Below are positions 1 to 5,523 of a stretch of DNA of 7,790 nucleotides, piece after piece. The position numbers and the translations under genes are program-made. Position 1 is the stretch's first letter, and each line of letters begins with the position of its first letter. This DNA is from an uncultured Collinsella sp. (lineage in GTDB: Bacteria > Actinomycetota > Coriobacteriia > Coriobacteriales > Coriobacteriaceae). The notes under the pieces were generated by a model. The model made no database searches. It was given only the letters and a program-made list of their open reading frames with translations, and had not been told where the DNA came from. The stretch is from contig CABSMZ010000086.1 of NCBI GenBank assembly GCA_902478875.1, positions 1-7,790 on the forward strand, read 5' to 3'.

Positions 1-2
1 TG

Positions 3-434
3 GTCGAGGGGCGGGGCGAGGGCGCGCGCCTGCTGCTCTGCCGTCGCAGTCCGCTCAAGCGCCTGTGGGGCGGGGTGCTGGCCGACAGCTGCGCCGGCCA
101 TCCGCTCCCCGGGGAAGACGTTGCCGCCGCCACGGCGCGTCGCATCAACGAAGAGCTTGGCGTTACGCGCGGGCCCGATCAGCTCAAGCACCTCGGTCAC
201 GTGGTGTACCGCGAGGACCATGGCGACGGCCGCTGCGAGTGCGAATGGTGCGAGGTGTTCGCAGCCCATGTTGAGCCGGGCGAGCTGCATATCAACCAAG
301 AGGAGATCTCGGAAGTGCGCCGCGTGGCTCCGTCCGAGCTCAAAGGCTACCTGCAGGGTCACCCCGAGCAGCTGGCCCCCTGGCTCCGCGAGGCCCTCAG
401 CGACCCATCCATCCGTACGGATCTCGCTATGTGA
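3..434 (+). CDS. idi: Isopentenyl-diphosphate isomerase-like Nudix protein, 5' truncated
   Basis: The frame is open from the left edge to the TGA at 432-434. The visible 143 residues cover most of a type 1 IPP isomerase (IDI), an enzyme that interconverts IPP and DMAPP; the N-terminal part lies outside the window. Seen: a GHPLPGE segment (96-116), a Nudix-box-like RRINEELGV (139-165), an ExE pair in CECEWCEVFAA (237-245) matching the IDI metal/catalytic glutamates, and a C-terminal APWL resembling the conserved PW of E. coli IDI. Odd: E. coli IDI has WTNSVCGHP and the human enzyme TNTCCSHP, with the catalytic Cys two residues before the His. Here the stretch reads LADSCAGHP, so that position is Ala and the WTN signature is gone. 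The paired glutamates of the Nudix box are present. It may be an inactive or repurposed IDI, or a Nudix hydrolase of isoprenoid diphosphates. Family placement is secure; activity is not. Confidence 0.82.
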   Translation, partial: VEGRGEGARLLLCRRSPLKRLWGGVLADSCAGHPLPGEDVAAATARRINEELGVTRGPDQLKHLGHVVYREDHGDGRCECEWCEVFAAHVEPGELHINQEEISEVRRVAPSELKGYLQGHPEQLAPWLREALSDPSIRTDLAM

Positions 435-460
435 AACAAAAGACAGTCCCTTTGCCACAT
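429..460. repeat. Degenerate palindrome overlapping a stop codon, copy 1
   Basis: An imperfect inverted repeat begins at the last Met codon and TGA stop of the IDI-like gene. The outer arms ATGTG (429-433) and CACAT (456-460) pair, as do CAAA (437-440) and TTTG (451-454), with mismatches and extra bases between them. It resembles the element at 5323-5353; both approximate an ATGTGACAAAGGGAC half followed by its reverse complement. It lies 2 bp upstream of the 65-bp palindrome. It may be a decayed terminator or part of a composite mobile palindrome. Confidence 0.5.
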
Positions 461-462
461 CC

Positions 463-527
463 AAACCGTCACAACATTCGATGAAAATCTCGAAATCGAG
501 GAAAAGCGTCGAATGTTGTGACGGTTT
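463..527. repeat. 65-bp dispersed palindromic repeat, copy 1
   Basis: Perfect 18-bp terminal arms, AAACCGTCACAACATTCG (463-480) and its reverse complement (510-527), flank a 29-bp centre. The stem continues inward with A481-T509, T482·G508 and G483-C507. An inner palindrome CTCGAAATCGAG forms the tip, separated from the main stem by an asymmetric A-rich internal loop. The copy at 5374-5438 is identical at 62 of 65 positions. A T-run (525-529) follows the 3' arm, so the hairpin could also terminate transcription of the upstream gene. The form is that of REP/BIME-like or miniature mobile palindromes; I cannot assign it to a named family. Confidence 0.85.
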
Positions 528-595
528 TTGCCCAGAGGATCGCTTCTCATCCAAAAAAATCCGCTTGACTGTATTGCAACAACACAGCGCAACGT

Positions 596-626
596 AAGGG
601 GTGTCCGATAACGGGCGCCCCTTTTT
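596..626 (+). terminator. Rho-independent terminator or leader attenuator upstream of the carrier
   Basis: A 9-bp stem GGGGTGTCC / GGGCGCCCC (598-606 with 613-621, two G·U pairs, loop GATAAC) is followed by TTTTT at 622-626; AA before the stem can pair with the first Ts. It ends 53 bp before the carrier start. A TTGACT that could be a -35 box lies at 565-570, but no convincing -10 follows at normal spacing. The hairpin either ends transcription from upstream or acts as a leader attenuator if the carrier's promoter lies before it. Confidence 0.7.
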
Positions 627-679
627 AAGTGGCAACGTGGCTGCGAATCCGGAGCGCCCCCAACAAGAAAGGTGGGGAG

Positions 680-2137
680 ATGGAAGCGGAAAAGAAGGCA
701 TTTAAGATCACCAAGCGCGAAATTGGCTTTGTGCTGGGTATCGTTGTCTTTTTGCTAGTGAAGTTTCTTCCTTTGGCGGAGCTGAGCTCGACGGTCGAGC
801 TTACGGTCGGCGGTCAGACCTGTCTGGCACTGACGCTCGCCACGGTGGTGTTCTGGGCATGTGGCGTGGCACAGCCGGGCTTTGTGGGCCTGCTCTACTG
901 CGCGCTGCTCGTTCTGTTTAAGGTGTGCGTGGACGACACGGGTGCCGCGAGCATCTCGGCGACGGTCGCCTCCACGTTTAGCTCGTGGACCAAAGCCACC
1001 ATGTGGCTCGTCATTGGTGCCTACCTCATCGCCAGTGCAGTCAAGGAGTCGGGCCTGGGCGAGCGCATCGCCTATGCGTTCATGCTCAAGTTCGTGCGCG
1101 ACGCCAAGTCGCTCATCATCTCGATCTTCGCGCTCACCTTCGTGCTGTCGCTGCTGATCCCGCATCCGTTCCCCCGCGCCTTCCTCATCCTCGCCGTCGT
1201 CTCGGTCATCGCCGAGTCCGCCGGCTACGGTGACGACGACCGCGGCAAGCTCGGCTTCCTCGTGTTTGCCGCTGCCGCCCCGGGCTCCATGTTCTTCCTG
1301 ACGGGCGACTCCACGCTCAATCCGCTCGTTGCGCAGTACAGCGCCGAGGCCGGCGGCATGAGCCCGTCGTTTGTCGACTGGTTCCTGTACATGAGCGTGC
1401 CCATGCTGGTCGCGCTGCTGTGCACCCTGTTCCTGGGTCTCTTCCTCTTTAAGCCCAGCAAGGAGCTCGTCTACGATCGCGAGCAGATCGTGGCCAAGCA
1501 GGCTGCGCTCGGCAAGCTCTCCGTCAAGGAGATCCGCACCATCGTGTGGCTTATCATCGCCATCGCGCTGTGGCTCACCGTCTCGGGCGATTACATCGGC
1601 TGGGTCACCCTGGCCATCGGCGTCTGCCTCGCCATGCCCGTCATCGGCGAGGTCCTCACCCCCGCCAGCTGGAATGCTGTCGACATCAAGTCCCTCATGT
1701 TCCTGACGGCCGCCATGGCCGTGGGCTCCGTGGGCGGTGCCACCGGTATGAACGCCTGGATCGCCGACGTCGTGCTTCCCAGCTCCGTGCCCGAGAACAT
1801 CTTCCTGTTCGCCCTGCTTGTCGCTGCGCTCTCCATGATCATCCACATGTTCATGGGCTCGGTCATGGCCGTACTCGGCGTGTGCGTGCCGGCGTTCATC
1901 AGCTTCGCGGCCGGCTCCAGCGTGAGCCCGCTCGCCGTGGCACTCATCGTCTTCACGTCCATCAACATCCACTACATCCTGCCGTTCCATAACCTGCCGA
2001 TCCTTATCGGCGAGGGCAAGGACGCCGGCGGCTACACCTCCAAAGAAGCCATGCGCATGGGCATTCCCCTCACCGCGGTCGTCTTTATCGTCGTGCTGGT
2101 CGAGGCCGCCTGGTTCCACCTCTTTGGCCTGATGTAA
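680..2137 (+). CDS. Divergent DASS/SLC13-family anion permease
   Basis: A 485-residue, very hydrophobic integral membrane protein with about a dozen predicted membrane segments. It fits the divalent anion:Na+ symporter (DASS/SLC13, ion transporter superfamily) fold: a WTKATMWLVIGAYLIASAV segment followed by SGLGERIAYA, then two membrane repeats, the second ending in LPFHNLP (residues 434-440) where family members usually have a Pro-rich LPFGTPPN-type loop. The Ser-Asn-Thr signatures that line the cation and carboxylate site in well-studied members are not evident: the expected places read IPHPFPRA (160-167) and MGSVMA (392-397). Substrate and coupling ion may therefore differ. The ATG at 680 was chosen over one at 629 because AGAAAGGTGGGG (666-677) is a good ribosome site and residues before it look unlike a membrane-protein N terminus. 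With lpdC-like and ubiX genes downstream, a role in uptake or exchange of an aromatic acid is inferred. Confidence 0.85.
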   Translation: MEAEKKAFKITKREIGFVLGIVVFLLVKFLPLAELSSTVELTVGGQTCLALTLATVVFWACGVAQPGFVGLLYCALLVLFKVCVDDTGAASISATVASTFSSWTKATMWLVIGAYLIASAVKESGLGERIAYAFMLKFVRDAKSLIISIFALTFVLSLLIPHPFPRAFLILAVVSVIAESAGYGDDDRGKLGFLVFAAAAPGSMFFLTGDSTLNPLVAQYSAEAGGMSPSFVDWFLYMSVPMLVALLCTLFLGLFLFKPSKELVYDREQIVAKQAALGKLSVKEIRTIVWLIIAIALWLTVSGDYIGWVTLAIGVCLAMPVIGEVLTPASWNAVDIKSLMFLTAAMAVGSVGGATGMNAWIADVVLPSSVPENIFLFALLVAALSMIIHMFMGSVMAVLGVCVPAFISFAAGSSVSPLAVALIVFTSINIHYILPFHNLPILIGEGKDAGGYTSKEAMRMGIPLTAVVFIVVLVEAAWFHLFGLM

Positions 2138-2142
2138 GCAGT

Positions 2143-2186
2143 CGAGTGCTTGGCTGTAATTAGCCGAGTGCTTGAACTGCGAGTGC
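2143..2186. repeat. Short direct repeats, possible operator
   Basis: CGAGTGCTTG occurs at 2143-2152 and 2165-2174, and a shorter CGAGTGC at 2180-2186. Between the first two lies the inverted repeat GGCT-N6-AGCC (2152-2165). They begin just after the carrier's stop codon and precede the decarboxylase. They could be a regulator site or chance similarity; no protein can be assigned. Confidence 0.3.
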
Positions 2187-2232
2187 CCGAGCGCCCCATC
2201 TATGAGCGCTGCGGCCCCATTACGTTACCAAG

Positions 2233-2254
2233 CCGGCGGCACTCCCGCCGCCGG
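2233..2254 (+). promoter_or_regulatory. GC-rich intergenic hairpin before the decarboxylase
   Basis: CCGGCGGC (2233-2240) and GCCGCCGG (2247-2254) form a perfect 8-bp stem with loop ACTCCC. There is no T-run, so it is not a normal terminator. It stands 11 bases before the ribosome site AAAGGAG (2266-2272). It may mark an mRNA processing or stability point that sets different levels for the carrier and decarboxylase, or a partial termination site. Confidence 0.5.
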
Positions 2255-2278
2255 ACACTCTCCCGAAAGGAGCACGCT

Positions 2279-3766
2279 ATGTCCACTACCGATGCTTCCC
2301 AGATCCACGACCTGCGCTCCGCGCTCGACTTTTTGCGTGAGATGCCGGGCCAGCTGCTCGAGACCGACACCCAGGTCGACCCGGACGCCGAGGTCTCGGG
2401 CGTCTATCGCCACGTCGGTGCCGGCGGCACCGTTATGCGTCCGACCAAAGAGGGTCCTGCGATGGTCTTCAACAACGTCAAGGGTTTTGACGATGCCAAG
2501 GTCTGCATCGGAATGCTTGCCAGCCGCAAGCGCGTTGCCGCCCTGCTCGACCTGGACGAGGAGCACCTGGGTCTCGAGATCGGCAAGCGCTTCGAGAGCC
2601 TGATCGCGCCCAAGCAGATCGCCGAGGGCGCGCACATCGACTGCCAGGAGGTTGTGTACAAGGCGACCGACGAGGGCTTTGACCTGCGCAAGATCGTTCC
2701 CGCTCCCACCAACACGCCCGTCGACGGCGGTCCCTACATCACCATGGGCCTCGCCTACGGCACGAGCCCCGACGGCTCCCAGTCCGACGTGACCATCCAC
2801 CGCTTCTCCTGTGTCGACAAGGACAAGCTCGCCATGTGGATCACTCCGGGCAGCCGTCACCTGGGCGCGTTCTTTGACGAGTACTGCCAGCGCGGCGAGG
2901 ATATGCCCATCTCCATCTCCATCGGCCTGGACCCCGCCGTGTACATGTGCTGCGGCTTCGAGGCTCCCACCACGCCGCTCGGCTTCAACGAGCTGCAGAT
3001 CGCCGGCGCCCTGCGCGGCCATGCCGTCGAGCTTGCCGACTGCGTCACCGTTCCGCAGAAGTGCATCGCCAATGCCGAGTACGTGCTCGAGGGCTATCTC
3101 ATGCACGACGAGGTCATCAACGAGGATGTCAACGGTCATGGCTACGCCATGCCCGAGTTCCCCGGCTACACCGGTGGTGCCAAGGTCTGCCCGGTGATCA
3201 AGATCACCGCCGTCACCACGCGCACCAACCCCATCATGGAGAGCTGCATTGGCCCTTCGCACGAGCACGTGTCCATGGCCGGCATCCCCACCGAGGCTTC
3301 CATCTACAAGATGGTCGAGACCGCTATCCCGGGCCGCCTGCTCAACGTCCACGCTGCTCCCTGCGGCGGCGGCAAGTTCGTTGCCATCATGCAGTTCAAG
3401 AAGTCGAGCAAAAATGACGAGGGCCGTCAGCGCAACGCCGCCATGCTCGCCTTCTCGGCATTCTCCGAGCTCAAGCATGTGATCCTGGTCGACGAGGATG
3501 TCGACATCTTCGACATGAGCGACGTGATGTGGGCCATGACCACGCGCTTCCAGGCCGACGTGGACCTCATCACCATCCCCGGCTGCCACTGCCACGTGCT
3601 CGACCCGTCCAACGACCCGGCGTTTGACCCGAGCATCCGCGAGCACGGTATCGCCTGCAAGGCCATCTTCGACTGCACGGTCCCGTTCAACCTCAAGAAG
3701 AACTTCATCCGCTCGCAGTTCATGGAGATCGACCGGGACAAGTGGGCCAAGGAGATTGCTTTCTAG
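2279..3766 (+). CDS. lpdC: UbiD-family hydroxyaryl decarboxylase, LpdC-like (gallate/protocatechuate type)
   Basis: A 495-residue cytoplasmic enzyme, the usual UbiD length. It should decarboxylate a hydroxylated aromatic acid non-oxidatively using prenylated FMN and a divalent metal. From memory it aligns end to end with Lactiplantibacillus plantarum LpdC: VDPDAEVSGVYRHVGAGGTV (33-52), EGPAMVFNNVKGF (58-70), YKATDEGFDLRK (127-138), APTNTP (142-147), IGPSHEHVSMAGIPTEASI (from 324), VDEDVDIFD (404-412) and the VPF region near the C terminus. The family active-site pieces are present: Arg175 in DVTIHRF and the two glutamates of AEYVLEG (267 and 271). The ATG at 2279 is set by AAAGGAG (2266-2272) and by agreement with the LpdC N terminus, although the frame is open upstream to 2150. 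LpdC converts gallate to pyrogallol and protocatechuate to catechol; the substrate here is inferred. A UbiX gene follows after 33 bp, as expected for cofactor supply. Confidence 0.93.
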   Translation: MSTTDASQIHDLRSALDFLREMPGQLLETDTQVDPDAEVSGVYRHVGAGGTVMRPTKEGPAMVFNNVKGFDDAKVCIGMLASRKRVAALLDLDEEHLGLEIGKRFESLIAPKQIAEGAHIDCQEVVYKATDEGFDLRKIVPAPTNTPVDGGPYITMGLAYGTSPDGSQSDVTIHRFSCVDKDKLAMWITPGSRHLGAFFDEYCQRGEDMPISISIGLDPAVYMCCGFEAPTTPLGFNELQIAGALRGHAVELADCVTVPQKCIANAEYVLEGYLMHDEVINEDVNGHGYAMPEFPGYTGGAKVCPVIKITAVTTRTNPIMESCIGPSHEHVSMAGIPTEASIYKMVETAIPGRLLNVHAAPCGGGKFVAIMQFKKSSKNDEGRQRNAAMLAFSAFSELKHVILVDEDVDIFDMSDVMWAMTTRFQADVDLITIPGCHCHVLDPSNDPAFDPSIREHGIACKAIFDCTVPFNLKKNFIRSQFMEIDRDKWAKEIAF

Positions 3767-3799
3767 TAAGTAGCCCTACCAAGTAGTTAAGGAGCCGTC

Positions 3800-4378
3800 A
3801 TGCCTGAGTCTTCTGTCCGTCCTCGTCGCATTGTCGTTGGCGTTTCTGGTGCCAGCGGTGCAGCGCTGGGCCTTGAGTGCCTCAAATGCCTGCGCCGGGC
3901 CGGTGCTGAGTCGGCGCTTGTCGTCACGCGCGGGGGAGAGATCACCATCGAGCAGGAGCTTGGCATGACACTCGACGAGTTTGCCGCGCACGCCGATGTG
4001 GTCTACGACAACAAGAACATCGGCGCCGCCATCGCAAGCGGTACCTATCCGGTCGACGGCATGATCGTGGCGCCCTGCTCCATGAAGACGCTCGCCGGCA
4101 TCGCGAGCGGCTACAGCGAAAATCTGTTGCTGCGTGCGGCCGACGTGCAAATGAAAGAGCAGCGCCGCCTGGTGCTTATGGTGCGCGAGACGCCCTTCAG
4201 TGCGATCCATGTCGACAACATGGCGCGCCTGGCACGCGTGCCGGGCGTCATGCTTATGCCGCCCATGCTCACGTTTTACAACGGCCCCGCAACGCTCGAC
4301 GATGCGGTGCATCACATCGCTGCCAAGGCGCTCGAGGCCGTTGGCGTGTCGTGCGAAAACTATAAGCGCTGGTCATAG
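3800..4378 (+). CDS. ubiX: UbiX-family flavin prenyltransferase (LpdB-like)
   Basis: A 192-residue flavoprotein of normal family length. UbiX enzymes join a dimethylallyl group from dimethylallyl phosphate to FMN, giving the prenylated FMN used by UbiD-family decarboxylases. Seen: the N-terminal flavin-binding loop GVSGASGA (14-21), APCSMKTLAGIA (91-102), the long conserved NLLLRAADVQMKEQRRLVLMVRE block ending at Glu130 with TPFSAIH after it, and PPMLTFYNGP with Tyr160 near the C terminus. Ribosome site AAGGAG (3789-3794) lies 5 bases before the ATG. The 33-bp gap from the decarboxylase contains no terminator, so the two are very probably co-transcribed. In L. plantarum the counterpart LpdB is needed for LpdC activity. 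The third lpd gene of that organism, the small lpdD, is not found here. Confidence 0.94.
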   Translation: MPESSVRPRRIVVGVSGASGAALGLECLKCLRRAGAESALVVTRGGEITIEQELGMTLDEFAAHADVVYDNKNIGAAIASGTYPVDGMIVAPCSMKTLAGIASGYSENLLLRAADVQMKEQRRLVLMVRETPFSAIHVDNMARLARVPGVMLMPPMLTFYNGPATLDDAVHHIAAKALEAVGVSCENYKRWS

Positions 4379-4410
4379 GCGCTTTTAGGGTAGGATACGA
4401 GTAGTGTTTG

Positions 4411-4440
4411 AGCCCGCTGCCCCTGTGGGCGGCGGGCTTT
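4411..4440 (+). terminator. Strong hairpin between ubiX and the MerR gene
   Basis: AGCCCGCTGCCC (4411-4422) pairs with GGGCGGCGGGCT (4427-4438), a 12-bp stem with one T·G pair and loop CTGT, followed by only a short T-run (TTT, 4438-4440). It is probably the terminator of the carrier-decarboxylase-prenyltransferase unit, possibly leaky. It ends 18 bp before the MerR start codon, so some read-through into that gene is plausible. Confidence 0.65.
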
Positions 4441-4458
4441 GGTGTGTCGGGAGGACCC

Positions 4459-5328
4459 ATGCAGACGGGCATGTATGCGATTAGCGAGATGGCGAGCCTG
4501 TTTAACGTTTCGCGTCAAACGCTCATCTACTACGACAAGATCGGTCTGTTTAAGCCCGCCGTGGTTAACGAGAAGGGCTACCGTTTCTATTCGCCCACGC
4601 AGATCCCGCTTATGCGTCTGATCTGCATGTTGCGCGACCTGGGGCTTGAGCTCGACGAGATCGACCGTCTGACCTCGACGTTCGACATTGGCGAGATGAC
4701 CGAGCACCTGCGCTTGCGGGTACAGGCGCTCGACGAGCAGATTGCCGGGCTCAAAGCCGAACGCGCGAGCGTACAGGAGCGTCTGAGCTTTTACGACGAG
4801 GCGGTTTACTGGCGCGAGCGCGAGGGCAGGCCGGAGCTCAAGCAATTTGAGCCCCGCTACGTGGTCTTTGAGGAGTTTCCGGGCGAAATCGAGCGCGGTC
4901 GCGCGATGCTTCATCCCACGCTCATGCGGGCGATTCTGCGCATGCGTGCACTGACGGGCACACGCCCCATGCGCGGTTGGGGTGCCATGCTGCGTCGAGA
5001 GGCGTTGCATTCCGATGACCCCATCGCCGGCGCCGGCTCTTTTGCCGTGCTGCCGCGCGGTGCCGAGGAAATGCTGCCGAGCGATCCTGCCGAGCTGGCA
5101 GAGATTGGCGTCGAGGTGCTGCCCGAGGGCACGTATCTGTGCATGAGCCGCTGGGGCATGCCGTACGAGCCCGAAGGCATCCGCGCCATCGTGGCCTGCA
5201 TGGACGAGCACGCGCTCCAGCCCATCGGCAACGCCTTCGACTTTTGCTACCTCGATACCACGAGCTACGACGAGTCCCACCAAGAGGACTTCTGCTGCAT
5301 CCAAATTCCCGTCGCCCTCCAGATGTGA
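4459..5328 (+). CDS. MerR-family transcriptional regulator with GyrI-like effector domain
   Basis: A 289-residue DNA-binding protein. The N-terminal winged helix-turn-helix is typical: MYAISEMASLFNVSRQTLIYYD (5-26), GLFKP (29-33) and the wing residues NEKGYRFYS (37-45). A long helix or coiled coil with EQIAGLKAERASVQERL (about residues 94-110) follows, as in MerR dimers. The rest, to FCCIQIPVALQM at the C terminus, resembles the GyrI-like ligand-binding domain of BmrR-type regulators, which bind small aromatic or hydrophobic molecules. GGGAGG (4449-4454) supports the ATG at 4459; a second ATG at 4471 would suit family starts but lacks a ribosome site. Its place directly after the decarboxylase unit suggests it senses the aromatic substrate or the phenol product, which is inference. 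Its last two codons lie inside a palindrome shared with the end of the IDI-like gene. Confidence 0.88.
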   Translation: MQTGMYAISEMASLFNVSRQTLIYYDKIGLFKPAVVNEKGYRFYSPTQIPLMRLICMLRDLGLELDEIDRLTSTFDIGEMTEHLRLRVQALDEQIAGLKAERASVQERLSFYDEAVYWREREGRPELKQFEPRYVVFEEFPGEIERGRAMLHPTLMRAILRMRALTGTRPMRGWGAMLRREALHSDDPIAGAGSFAVLPRGAEEMLPSDPAELAEIGVEVLPEGTYLCMSRWGMPYEPEGIRAIVACMDEHALQPIGNAFDFCYLDTTSYDESHQEDFCCIQIPVALQM

Positions 5329-5353
5329 CAAGGGGACTGCTCCTTCGTCGCAT
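5323..5353. repeat. Degenerate palindrome overlapping a stop codon, copy 2
   Basis: ATGTGACAAGGGG (5323-5335) pairs with TCCTTCGTCGCAT (5341-5353) at 12 of 13 positions, counting three G·T pairs. It starts at the last Met codon and TGA stop of the MerR gene, exactly as the element at 429-460 does for the IDI-like gene. The spacer to the 65-bp palindrome is 20 bp here against 2 bp in copy 1. Confidence 0.55.
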
Positions 5354-5373
5354 TCGTGGTGTGGCTGCTGCCT

Positions 5374-5438
5374 AAACCGTCACAACATTCGGCGAAAATC
5401 TCGAAAACGAGGAAAAGCGTCGAATGTTGTGACGGTTT
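5374..5438. repeat. 65-bp dispersed palindromic repeat, copy 2
   Basis: It has the same length and the same perfect 18-bp arms as 463-527, with arms at 5374-5391 and 5421-5438. The three differences are all in the centre. Two lie in the stem extension and keep pairing: A-T becomes G·T, and T·G becomes C-G. The third is in the inner tip, which reads CTCGAAAACGAG here. TTTT ends at 5439. It lies between the MerR gene and the unrecognised membrane-protein gene and may terminate the former. Confidence 0.85.
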
Positions 5439-5523
5439 TCCTGTCTGTGCCGGCGAGCTCCAGCGCCGTCTGGGGGTATAAGGCTAGCAAGTGTTTATTT
5501 GCGAGGCCTAAGGGGCGCCCCGT

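Noticed and set aside
463..527. CRISPR repeat or phage attachment site
   Set aside because: There are only two copies about 4.9 kb apart with no spacer array, integrase or tRNA. The structure is a long palindrome instead.
565..593. Promoter with -35 TTGACT before the carrier
   Set aside because: At 17-18 bp spacing the -10 would read CGCAAC or GCAACG, so I do not list it as a feature.
755..2119. Long open frame on the - strand (454 codons) opposite the permease
   Set aside because: It follows the codon periodicity of a clear + strand gene, is rich in His, Asp, Glu, Gly and Arg with no domain, and has no ribosome site. It is a product of high GC.
2225..3646. Long open frame on the - strand (473 codons) opposite the decarboxylase
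   Set aside because: It is a mirror of the lpdC-like gene caused by GC-rich third positions; the composition is Val-Asp-Gly-Ala-rich with no recognisable domain.
4360..5331. Open frame on the - strand opposite the MerR gene
   Set aside because: The MerR reading is supported by domain motifs and a ribosome site; the antisense product resembles no protein I know.
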